DNA of 5,912 nt from an uncultured Ruminococcus sp. (GCA_945867875.1 CAMBJF010000156.1:1-5912); one strand, 5' to 3'. Positions 1-5,700 are shown, counted from the first letter of the stretch. Notes: a model not told the origin generated them from the sequence alone. Numbers and translations: made by a program.

Positions 1-47
1 CTACACACTGCATATCGTCGGCAGCGTCAGATGTGTATAAGAGACAG
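1..47 (+). other. Untrimmed Illumina Nextera (Tn5) i5-side adapter, non-genomic
   Basis: Bases 1-6 (ctacac) match the end of the P5 flow-cell oligo. Bases 7-14 (actgcata) sit exactly where the 8-nt i5 index lies and match the index I remember as S506/N506. Bases 15-28 (tcgtcggcagcgtc) are the Nextera Read 1 primer part. Bases 29-47 (agatgtgtataagagacag) are the 19-bp Tn5 mosaic end. The order and spacing are those of a library molecule, so this is a sequencing artefact at a contig end and not a transposon in the organism. Biological sequence begins at base 48. Confidence 0.98.
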
Positions 48-1993
48 AGCGTGCCGAGATTATTTGCATCATCGCTGTTTATGCCCTTTAAAAGCTCCGC
101 TGCAATTTCGGGGGAGGAGTCTCCCTTGTACTCGCTGTCCTTGAGGGACATTCCGAACATAGCCGCTGCGGAGGCAAGCTTCATTCTGTTTGAGGGTGCC
201 TTGTGATAATAGCTGTCATTAACGGCTGCGGTAATTTCCTTTGACTTTGCGCCCTCGGGGGACTTATAGCGAATTTTTAAATTGCACCATTCATCAGAGC
301 CTGTGGACTTCTGATATTTGAGAGTGCTCTTTTTGGCAGTGGTATTTGCGGGAATGATTTCATAAAGCACGGTAATGCTCTGACCTGCGCCGATCTCGCC
401 TGCATCCTTGCTGTCATTCTCAAAATCAGCGTTTTCAAGGCGGCGGTTATCATATCCGATAAGGCGATAGGATTTTACCTTGGCGGGATTGAACTCAGCT
501 TGAATCTTGACGTCCTTTGCGGCGGTGATTATGGTCTGCGTGCGCTCGGTTATGAGCACCTTTGCAGCCTCTGCGGAGCTGTCAATGTAGTGATAGCTGC
601 CGTTGCCGTTGTCCGCAAGAGTTTCCATTTTGTCGTCCTTGATGTTGCCCTTGCCGTAGCCCAGAACGGTGAAATAAACGCCGCTGTCACGCTTTTTCTC
701 GATAAGGCTTTTGAGCCGGTCGGTGTCGGATATGCCAACGTTCAGGTCGCCGTCGGTGCAGAGGATAATGCGGTTGTTGCCGTCCTCGATAAAGCTTCTC
801 TCGGCAAGCTTGTATGCTGCATTGATGCCGCTTTCGCCATTGGTGCAGCCGTTTGCTTCCATACAGGAGGTTATGTCAGCAATAGCCTTTACGCAGTCAG
901 CGTCTGCATTTGCAAGAATTATCCTTTCCTCGCCCGAGTATGTCACGATAGAAATTTTGTCGTTGCCGCTCATATTTTCCGAGAGCATTTCAATTGACTG
1001 CTTTACAAGAGGAAGCTTATCCTCGCTGTCCATAGAGCCGCTCACATCAACGAGAAATACAAGATTTGAGTCGGGTATTTTTTCGGGAGCCTTTGCGGTT
1101 ATGCCCAGCTGCAAAAGCTTTGCATTTTTGTTCCAAGGGCAGTCGGCAAGCTCGGAATAAACGGAAAATGTGTCGAGATCCCGTGTATATTTGCCACCGC
1201 TTTCGTAATCATAATCGAAATAATTTATCATTTCTTCGATGCGCACAGCGTCCTCGGGAACAGCGCAGCCGTCATTTATGAGCCTGCGGATATTTGCGTA
1301 TGAAGCTGTGTCAACGTCTGCGGAGAATGTGGAAACGGGGTCGGTGGAGGCGCTTTTATATCCGCTTTCCTCATTGTGGGCATATTCCTCGGTGTTGGGA
1401 TAATAGGGGAGATATGCGTCGCTTTTCTGCACAGAGCTTGCTGCGGGAGCTTCCTCTTCATATACATAATCGGCTTCCTCTGCGGCAATTTCGTCATATC
1501 CCTCGTCATATCCCTCTCCTGCGTCAAGAGCATAATATATGTCACGGTTCTGACGGAATTTAAGGGTTATCTCATTTGAGGAGCGGCTTGCTATTTTGGT
1601 GTCATTGTCATCGTAGGAAACAGCTCTGATGCAGTAAGATGTGGTTGTGTTATAGGTCACGTAATAGCTTGTGTTGTAGGTAGCACCTATCTTTTCATAG
1701 CTCTTTTTTCCTGTGGGCTTTGCGTAGATGTAGTAGAGAAGAGCATTTTCAACGGGCTGCCATTTCAGTGTTCGGTTATTAAATGAGGTGTAGTAATCGT
1801 ACTCCCTGCTTTCGGCGGAAAGCTTGGGCTTGGTTTTCTGGAATTTGAGTATCGCCGCTTCATCATCTTTTGCGGAGAAGAGGGTGGGGAGCTCATTCAT
1901 ATCAATATCAGAACGTGCCTGTGCGGGGAATGCACCTGTGCAGCAAAGTGCGATGACTGCCGCCATTACAGCGGAAAGCTTTTTCATTTTCAT
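48..1993 (-). CDS. Secreted YfbK-like von Willebrand factor A (VWA) domain protein with N-terminal FN3-like module, 3' end missing
   Basis: The frame is open for 648 codons from ATG 1993 to the adapter junction, with no stop. Residues 1-26 are a signal peptide (MKMKK, hydrophobic core, PAQA). Residues about 50-147 look like a fibronectin type III-like beta module (LKWQPVENALLYYIY, SYCIRAVSYD). Residues 151-210 are an acidic, Tyr-rich linker with GYDEGYDE. Residues about 214-265 match the YfbK N-terminal signature (PVSTFSADVDTASYANIRR, then VRIEEMINYF). The VWA fold spans about 310-485. Its metal-binding MIDAS is intact: D316-x-S318-x-S320, probable T384, and D414 in LCTDGDLNVG. The part after about 495 fits the YfbK C-terminal domain (DUF3520-like). 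The family's biochemical role is poorly known; extracellular metal-dependent adhesion or complex assembly is inference. The start is supported by AAAGGA at 2008-2003, 9 nt upstream. E. coli YfbK is about 575 aa, so only a modest C-terminal piece is probably missing. Any residues predicted beyond codon 648 are adapter translation. No sorting signal can be judged. Confidence 0.93.
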
Positions 1994-2032
1994 AATTCAT
2001 TGTCCTTTCTGTGATGAATTTGAACGTTCTGT

Positions 2033-2040
2033 ATAATATA
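2033..2040 (-). promoter_or_regulatory. Candidate -10 region for the VWA gene
   Basis: On the minus strand the stretch TATATTATAC (2040-2031) contains TATATT or TATTAT as possible -10 hexamers, about 40 nt upstream of the ATG at 1993. No good -35 lies 16-18 bp further upstream; that stretch is A/T-rich. Because a strong terminator closes the kinase operon just upstream, the VWA gene needs its own promoter, and this is the best-placed candidate. The exact hexamer is uncertain. Confidence 0.35.
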
Positions 2041-2066
2041 CAATTCACATATGGAAAATTTTTCAT

Positions 2067-2082
2067 ACAAATTCGTATTTGT
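2067..2082. repeat. Small inverted repeat ACAAAT-N4-ATTTGT upstream of the VWA gene
   Basis: ACAAAT (2067-2072), spacer tcgt, ATTTGT (2077-2082) form a 16-bp dyad about 75 nt upstream of the VWA start and just upstream of its candidate -10. The position would suit a dimeric regulator. In such AT-rich DNA a 6-bp dyad can occur by chance. It lacks the TTTAAG half-sites seen near the two-component genes. Confidence 0.3.
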
Positions 2083-2123
2083 GAGAATTTATAAATATTG
2101 CTTCTAAAAATGTGACCTATGCA

Positions 2124-2151
2124 CAAAAATGCTCCCGCCAAGGGCAGGAGC
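2124..2151 (-). terminator. Rho-independent terminator of the FN3/regulator/kinase unit
   Basis: On the minus strand GCTCCTGCC, loop CTT, GGCGGGAGC form a 9-bp stem with one G-T wobble (2151-2131). It is followed at once by ATTTTTG (2130-2124). It begins 15 nt after the kinase stop codon. On the plus strand the stem is followed by caaataaattt, which is a poor U tract, so it should act leftward only. It separates the two-component operon from the VWA gene. Confidence 0.9.
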
Positions 2152-2166
2152 AAATAAATTTATTCG

Positions 2167-3492
2167 CTATCGCAGCACATTTAAAACAACCGTAAATGCT
2201 GTTTTTTCATTGTCCGATTCTGCGGATATGCTGCCGCCGTGCTTTTCGGCAATTGCCTTTGCTATGGCGAGACCAAGCCCGAAGCCGCCTGTGGAGCTGC
2301 TCCGTGATGCATCGGTGCGGTAGTAGCGGTCGAATATCCGCTCCAGCTCATCGGCGGGGATAGGCGTGCCCTTATTTGATACCGTAAGCTTTGCCTTTCC
2401 CTTTTTGGAGCTTTTCAGAGAAATGCTGATGTCCGAATGGTCGGCGGAATGGTTCACGGCGTTGTCAACGAGAATGTTTATCATTCTCACAAGGCTTTCC
2501 TTTTCGCCCTTGACGATTATGCCGCTTTCAATGTCGGGGCATATGGTCTTTCCACGCTCAAACGCCACCGCCTCCATCGCCAGACACACGCCCTCTGCCG
2601 CTTCGGACAGGTCAACATCTGTCATAACATGGGGCTCGTCCGTCCGCTCCTCTCTTGAAAGATAGAGCATCTCATTTATGAGCCGTGACATTTTTTCGGC
2701 TTCACAGCGAATATATCCGAACCATTTTCCCTGCCCCGCAACCGTGTCATCGGGGTTTGAGGTGATAACATCGAGATTTGCGTTTATGACCGTCAGGGGA
2801 GTTTTCAGTTCGTGGGAAGCATTTGAGAAAAATACCCTCTGCCTGTTCCACGCATCTTCAATGGGTATAACAGCCCATTTTGACAGCATCACCGACAGCA
2901 GGAAAAGCACAGCCAGCGCAGGCACGAATATTGCAAGCAGGATTATGAGCAGCCGTCTGAGAGTTGAAAGCTCTTCCGAGCGGTCAAGGAGTATTATCTG
3001 CCGTCCGTCAGCCGTATCTCTCAGCCTGTAGCGATATGACACCCCGCCTGCGGTTATGCAGCCGTCATTTTTACCCTCACGGCTGATTATCTCCTTCGCT
3101 GCCTCGGTGACAGCGGCGCTTTGCTCATCGGATTCGCCCGAATCGGAGAAAAAACGTTCACGGCTGTAGAAAATGCTCTCGATCTCATTTTCACTGTCAA
3201 GCTTAACGGTTATCCAGCCCGATGACATCTGCACATGCTTTTTGCCGTCGGGACGGTCGGGGATATCCTCGGGAGCGTCCTCGGGGGGCTCTTCATCAAT
3301 ATCCCGAGGCGGCGGGGGATTTTCCCATCTTCCGCTATAATCCACCGACGAAGCGAAATCTATCATTCTCAGGGCATTTTGCTCCTCAGAGCGGTACATT
3401 GAGATGTATATTGCCCCGAGCACGCCTATCATCACCAGCGTGAGCAATCCTGTCAGCACAAAAGTGAACCTTGCACGAAGCTTTTTTATCAT
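2167..3492 (-). CDS. Membrane sensor histidine kinase, HAMP-less, CiaH-like architecture
   Basis: This 441-aa kinase should autophosphorylate on His and pass phosphate to the regulator encoded just upstream. TM1 is about residues 8-31 and the extracytoplasmic segment about 32-178. TM2 is about 179-205. The short junction (SKWAVIPIEDAWNRQR) leads straight to the H-box SHELKTP, with H227 as phosphoacceptor, which leaves no room for a HAMP domain. The N-box is DNAVNHS (N344, N347), the G1 box SNKGTPIP (373-379), the F-box region ERIFDRYYR and the G2 box GGFGLGLAIA (402-411). In G1 the usual Asp is Asn (N373), which I recall in related Gram-positive kinases, so it need not mean loss of activity. 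The sensor part has a Pro/acidic stretch (residues 58-84, beginning NPPPPRDIDEEPP). ATG 3492 overlaps the regulator's TGA (ATGA), and GAGGAGG at 3509-3503 lies 10 nt upstream, indicating translational coupling. The stimulus is unknown. Confidence 0.96.
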   Translation of the reverse strand: MIKKLRARFTFVLTGLLTLVMIGVLGAIYISMYRSEEQNALRMIDFASSVDYSGRWENPPPPRDIDEEPPEDAPEDIPDRPDGKKHVQMSSGWITVKLDSENEIESIFYSRERFFSDSGESDEQSAAVTEAAKEIISREGKNDGCITAGGVSYRYRLRDTADGRQIILLDRSEELSTLRRLLIILLAIFVPALAVLFLLSVMLSKWAVIPIEDAWNRQRVFFSNASHELKTPLTVINANLDVITSNPDDTVAGQGKWFGYIRCEAEKMSRLINEMLYLSREERTDEPHVMTDVDLSEAAEGVCLAMEAVAFERGKTICPDIESGIIVKGEKESLVRMINILVDNAVNHSADHSDISISLKSSKKGKAKLTVSNKGTPIPADELERIFDRYYRTDASRSSSTGGFGLGLAIAKAIAEKHGGSISAESDNEKTAFTVVLNVLR

Positions 3493-4175
3493 ACCGCTCC
3501 GTCCTCCTCAAGGGTATATCCCACGCCACGGACAGTCTTTATAGCGGCCTTTGACTTTATAAAATCAAGCTTCTTGCGGAGAAATGATATGTACACCTCA
3601 ACATTGTTGTACTCCGCATCGGAGTCATAGCCCCATATCTTGGTGATAAGGGTTTCCTTGCTGAGCACCCTGCCGCTGTTTTTTATAAGAAGCTCCATTA
3701 TGGAAAATTCTTTCAGACCCAGCTTCAGTGAATTTTTGCCGCAGGAAAGCTCATATGCTGCCGTGTCAAGAGACAGATCTCCACAGGTAATAACGTCCGA
3801 ATTGACTATTGCAGCGCTGCTCCGTCTGCCGAGAGCCCTTACTCTCGCAAGGAGCTCTTCGGTGGCGAAGGGCTTTGTCAGGTAATCATCAGCGCCGCTG
3901 TCGAGACCCTTTACCTTGTCGGATATCTCGTCCTTGGCGGTGAACATAAGCACGGGAGTGTCTATTCCCTCCGCACGTATCTTTCTGAGCACCTCGATGC
4001 CGTTCATTCCCGGCATCATAATGTCCAGCACGATAACGTCATATATTCCCGTCAGAGCGTTGTCGAGAGCGTCGATTCCGTTCCCGAAAGCGTCTGCGGT
4101 TATCTTGTTTTTTGCGAATATCTGCAAGAGGGCGTCGGCAAGCTTTTCCTCGTCCTCGGCTATCATTATGCGCAT
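3489..4175 (-). CDS. OmpR/PhoB-family response regulator, CiaR-like DNA-binding domain
   Basis: This 228-aa two-domain transcription factor has a receiver domain at residues 2-115. It shows the acidic pocket E7/D8, phosphoacceptor D51 (IVLDIMMPG), switch residues T79 and Y98, and K101 in TKPF. The winged-helix output domain spans about 125-225. The transactivation part is LKEFSIMELL, the recognition helix VEVYISFLRKKL (192-203), and the wing TVRGVGYTL (214-222). WGYDSD followed by VEVYISFLRKKL resembles streptococcal CiaR (WGFDSD, VEVYVSKVRKKL, from memory). That fits the CiaR-type TTTAAG repeat in this gene's own promoter. The start has AAAGGGGG (4190-4183) 7 nt upstream. The FN3 gene ends 62 bp upstream on the same strand with no terminator, and the kinase follows with a 4-bp overlap. 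Autoregulation is inferred. Orthology to CiaR itself is not established; a wider clostridial CiaR-like subfamily is likely. Confidence 0.97.
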   Translation of the reverse strand: MRIMIAEDEEKLADALLQIFAKNKITADAFGNGIDALDNALTGIYDVIVLDIMMPGMNGIEVLRKIRAEGIDTPVLMFTAKDEISDKVKGLDSGADDYLTKPFATEELLARVRALGRRSSAAIVNSDVITCGDLSLDTAAYELSCGKNSLKLGLKEFSIMELLIKNSGRVLSKETLITKIWGYDSDAEYNNVEVYISFLRKKLDFIKSKAAIKTVRGVGYTLEEDGAV

Positions 4176-4204
4176 ATCTCTGCCCCCTTTATCAAACTGC
4201 TGTA

Positions 4205-4210
4205 ATTATA
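4205..4210 (-). promoter_or_regulatory. -10 box (TATAAT) of the response regulator promoter
   Basis: A perfect TATAAT on the minus strand is 29 nt from the regulator ATG and would give a transcript start near 4198 and a leader of about 23 nt. No recognisable -35 lies 16-18 bp upstream; the place is taken by the TTTAAG direct repeat. A weak -35 with an operator over it is the usual layout of an activator-dependent promoter in the OmpR family. Confidence 0.7.
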
Positions 4211-4220
4211 TTAGGCGGGG

Positions 4221-4237
4221 CTTAAATAAATCTTAAA
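4221..4237 (-). promoter_or_regulatory. CiaR-type operator TTTAAG-N5-TTTAAG at the regulator's own promoter
   Basis: Read on the minus strand, TTTAAG (4237-4232), ATTTA, TTTAAG (4226-4221) is a perfect direct repeat with an 11-bp period, one helical turn. It is the form bound by tandem OmpR-family monomers and is identical to the half-site spacing known for CiaR. It ends exactly 10 nt before TATAAT, so it covers the -35 position. The repeat begins directly after the FN3 gene's stop codon (4238-4240). Binding by the adjacent regulator is inferred. Confidence 0.7.
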
Positions 4238-5371
4238 TCAGTTTGTGGTTTTCTTGCCGCCCAGTGATGATAAAGGCTTTGCAGGCTTGGCGGTGGCAGC
4301 ACCCGATACCTTGCCTGCTTCATATTTCTTGGTGGTGGGATTATAGCGGACAGCTGCTACCTTGAACTTGTAGCTCTTGCCGTTTGAAAGGTTCTTTATA
4401 GTGCACTTTGTGCTCTTGATGGTCTTGTAGGTCTTGTATTTCTTGGAAGAGGCATCGTAAATGTATATCCTGTAGCCGTCAGCGCCGTCAATGCTGCTCC
4501 ATGAAAGTGTTATCTTGGAGTCGCCTGCCTTGGCGTTTACACTGTTGGGAGCGGCAAGCTGATATGCGGAATCCTTTTTGGGCGCAGTCTCTGAGCTGCT
4601 TTCGCCCGCCTGCTTCTTTACAAGGTCGGAAACAAAGGTGTAATCCACCGATGTCATAGCGGAGAACGACTTGTTTACTATCTTGACTGTATATTTTTGT
4701 CCGTCCTTGAGTCCTGTTGCTGCGGTGTTGCAGTCGGTAATGCTCTTGCTGAAAACAGTCTTGCCCATCTGGTCCTCAACGCTTACATCGAAAATATCAT
4801 TTTCATTCATAAAATCATTGGGATTTTTCCAGCCGATAAGAAGCTTGCCGTCATTTACCATAAGAGCAACGCTCTGAGGTGCGCCGTACTGTGGATATTC
4901 GCTCATATCTGACTTAACGGTAAATTTACTTGCGGAGGGAGCATAGAATGTTGATGCTGTGGTATCCGCCTCGCCTGTTTTCAGAGCGATGACGCAGGCA
5001 TAGAAGTCCTTTTTGGAATTGTAGTCAACATTGAACACAGTCTCGGGAACGAGAACGGCGTTGTACATATATGACTGATAATAGGTCTTTATAACGGTTC
5101 CGTCGGTGGTGCATATCTTCACTGCATACGAAGCGGCGGAGGGAACAGCAGTCCAAGTAAGCTTTACGCAGCCGTCAAAAAATTCAGGGATAGCATTCTG
5201 AACGACAGAGGTCGTTTTGGGCGCAGAAGCAGAGGCAGTTGTGTTGGAAGTGTCTGTAGTGTTTCCGCCAACAACGGTAAAATCAACAGCACCTGCGGAA
5301 GCAGCGCCGAGAACAGATACGGACATAGCCGCAGCCATAAGAGAAGTAGTTATTTTCATTGTATATTTCAT
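4238..5371 (-). CDS. Secreted protein with three fibronectin type III-like modules, function unknown
   Basis: The 377-aa product begins with a signal peptide (residues 1 to about 26-28; hydrophobic core LMAAAMSVSVLG, then AASA/AGA). A Thr/Ser/Asn-rich linker (37-56) follows. Module 1 (about 57-150) and module 2 (about 162-248) are divergent FN3-like beta domains (VKLTWTAVPSAASYAVKI; KLLIGWKNP, YTVKIVNKS). Module 3 (about 272-362) is the clearest FN3: ITLSW, GADGYRIYIYD, CTIKNLSNGKSYKFKVAAV. A Ser/Lys linker (251-268) precedes module 3. The tail is Lys/Pro-rich and lacks LPXTG, a membrane anchor or dockerin, so it is probably released or held by charge. I see no catalytic motif. Five Cys remain after the signal peptide. 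ATG 5371 has an AAAGGCAGG site 8 nt upstream; the second Met (codon 5) would be too far from it. It lies upstream of the regulator-kinase pair in the same orientation with its own strong promoter and an operator-like repeat. A role as regulon target, surface-binding protein or accessory to the sensor is inference. Confidence 0.9.
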   Translation of the reverse strand: MKYTMKITTSLMAAAMSVSVLGAASAGAVDFTVVGGNTTDTSNTTASASAPKTTSVVQNAIPEFFDGCVKLTWTAVPSAASYAVKICTTDGTVIKTYYQSYMYNAVLVPETVFNVDYNSKKDFYACVIALKTGEADTTASTFYAPSASKFTVKSDMSEYPQYGAPQSVALMVNDGKLLIGWKNPNDFMNENDIFDVSVEDQMGKTVFSKSITDCNTAATGLKDGQKYTVKIVNKSFSAMTSVDYTFVSDLVKKQAGESSSETAPKKDSAYQLAAPNSVNAKAGDSKITLSWSSIDGADGYRIYIYDASSKKYKTYKTIKSTKCTIKNLSNGKSYKFKVAAVRYNPTTKKYEAGKVSGAATAKPAKPLSSLGGKKTTN

Positions 5372-5396
5372 ATGTATGACCTGCCTTTCAAAAAAG

Positions 5397-5413
5397 TTTA
5401 AGCTTGTTTTAAG
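5397..5413 (+). promoter_or_regulatory. Second CiaR-type operator TTTAAG-N5-TTTAAG
   Basis: On the plus strand TTTAAG (5397-5402), CTTGT, TTTAAG (5408-5413) repeats the half-sites and spacing of the regulator's operator exactly, with a different 5-nt spacer. It is followed 10 nt later by TATTAT (5424-5429) on the same strand, the same geometry as at the regulator promoter. Relative to the leftward FN3 promoter it lies just downstream of the predicted start point, where a bound protein would block transcription. The orientation implies rightward activation, leftward repression, or both. Confidence 0.65.
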
Positions 5414-5423
5414 CGTTCACCTA

Positions 5424-5429
5424 TATTAT
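5424..5429 (+). promoter_or_regulatory. Candidate rightward -10 (TATTAT) behind the operator
   Basis: TATTAT lies 10 nt after the operator on the plus strand and would start RNA near 5436. There is no -35 apart from the operator, as at the regulator promoter. It overlaps the opposing -10 of the FN3 gene by all but one base, so the two promoters could not be used at once. No protein gene lies to the right before the tRNAs. Confidence 0.4.
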
Positions 5430-5453
5430 ATCATAATGGGGGATATTTTTCAA
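5425..5453 (-). promoter_or_regulatory. Sigma-A promoter of the FN3 gene: TTGAAA-17-TATAAT
   Basis: On the minus strand TTGAAA (5453-5448), a 17-nt spacer, and TATAAT (5430-5425) form a near-consensus promoter. The start would be near 5418, giving a leader of about 47 nt that contains the TTTAAG repeat and the ribosome binding site. With no terminator before the regulator gene, transcripts can run through the regulator and kinase to the terminator at 2151-2124. Confidence 0.85.
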
Positions 5454-5593
5454 TAAATATGACAACATTTAATTTTTTTGTTCCGAATTTTGTTTTTTGC
5501 CCTGCATATCATCGGAAAACACAGCATATAATAAAACTGCACCCACAAAAAATGGCTATAATACGTGCTTTTCTTAAAAGCAGAAATTTTTTT
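5436..5593 (+). ncRNA. Hypothetical small RNA under the CiaR-type operator
   Basis: If the rightward promoter is real, the transcript would run from about 5436 through AT-rich sequence without a plausible coding frame to a hairpin and T run at 5566-5593, about 158 nt. Streptococcal CiaR drives several small RNAs (csRNAs) from operators of this design, which is the reason for the proposal. I see no sequence match to a known RNA family, and the terminator is weak. This is a hypothesis. Confidence 0.2.
5566..5593 (+). terminator. Weak candidate rightward terminator
   Basis: TGCTTTT, loop CTT, AAAAGCA form a 7-bp stem (5566-5582) with only two G-C pairs. The T7 run (5587-5593) starts four bases after the stem. 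It could end a rightward RNA before the tRNA promoter. The AT-rich stem and the gap before the T run keep confidence low. Confidence 0.35.
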
Positions 5594-5605
5594 GAAAAAA
5601 ATTTC
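5583..5605. repeat. Perfect 11-bp AT palindrome upstream of the tRNA promoter
   Basis: GAAATTTTTTT (5583-5593), central G (5594), AAAAAAATTTC (5595-5605) are exact reverse complements. The tract lies 10-32 bp upstream of the tRNA -35 box and shares its T run with the weak hairpin at 5566-5593. Bent A-tract DNA here may serve as an upstream promoter element. Confidence 0.6.
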
Positions 5606-5643
5606 AAAAAACCCTTGACAAATGCAAATCATTAGTGTATAAT
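5595..5643 (+). promoter_or_regulatory. Consensus sigma-A promoter with UP-like A tracts for the tRNA operon
   Basis: TTGACA (5615-5620), a 17-nt spacer, and TATAAT (5638-5643) are a perfect match to the sigma-70/sigma-A consensus at ideal spacing. Two A tracts (5595-5601, 5606-5611) lie directly upstream of the -35, where UP elements contact the RNA polymerase alpha subunits. This is the usual build of a stable-RNA promoter. Transcription should start near 5650, about 51 nt before tRNA-Val. Confidence 0.93.
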
Positions 5644-5649
5644 ATAAAA

Positions 5650-5688
5650 GTCGGTTGGCGATGACGATGAAAAATAACGAAAGCCGAC
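5650..5688 (+). other. Hairpin in the 5' leader of the tRNA transcript
   Basis: GTCGGTT (5650-5656) can pair with AAGCCGAC (5681-5688): five Watson-Crick pairs GTCGG/CCGAC, then a U-G wobble and U-A. The stem would begin at the predicted transcript start. It probably protects or shapes the pre-tRNA 5' end before RNase P cleavage. No T run follows, so it is not a terminator. Confidence 0.4.
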
Positions 5689-5700
5689 AAGGAAAAATGT

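Noticed and set aside
29..47. Tn5 mosaic end as evidence of a transposon
   Set aside because: It is directly joined to Read 1 primer, index and P5 sequence, so it comes from library preparation.
1078..1083. Possible frameshift in a T6 run just before the VWA MIDAS motif
   Set aside because: Codon-by-codon reading shows the frame intact from 1993 through this run to base 48, with family motifs on both sides in the same frame.
500..1160. Plus-strand open frames of 149-165 codons inside the VWA gene
   Set aside because: They are antisense to a minus-strand frame with clear YfbK/VWA motifs, overlap each other, and have no domain signature or convincing ribosome binding site.
2022..2029. GAACGTTC palindrome near the VWA transcript start as a LexA/SOS box
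   Set aside because: The Gram-positive SOS box needs a 4-nt spacer between GAAC and GTTC. Here there is none, and the context gives no support.
1908..2153. Minus-strand 81-codon frame starting inside the terminator and overlapping the VWA start
   Set aside because: It reads through the kinase terminator and the VWA promoter region and runs out of frame into the VWA signal peptide. The VWA frame has the better ribosome binding site and all the domain evidence.
4211..4263. GGCGG / CCGCC inverted repeat between the FN3 gene and regulator as a terminator
   Set aside because: The loop would be nearly 40 nt and no T run follows on the minus strand, so termination there is unlikely.
5573..5578. 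Third TTTAAG half-site (minus strand) as another operator
   Set aside because: No second half-site occurs 11 bp to either side; it is part of the weak hairpin stem.
5450..5632. Minus-strand 60-codon frame in the tRNA upstream gap
   Set aside because: Its Phe/Lys/Ile-rich composition comes from A/T runs, it crosses the tRNA promoter and palindrome, and it has no clear ribosome binding site.
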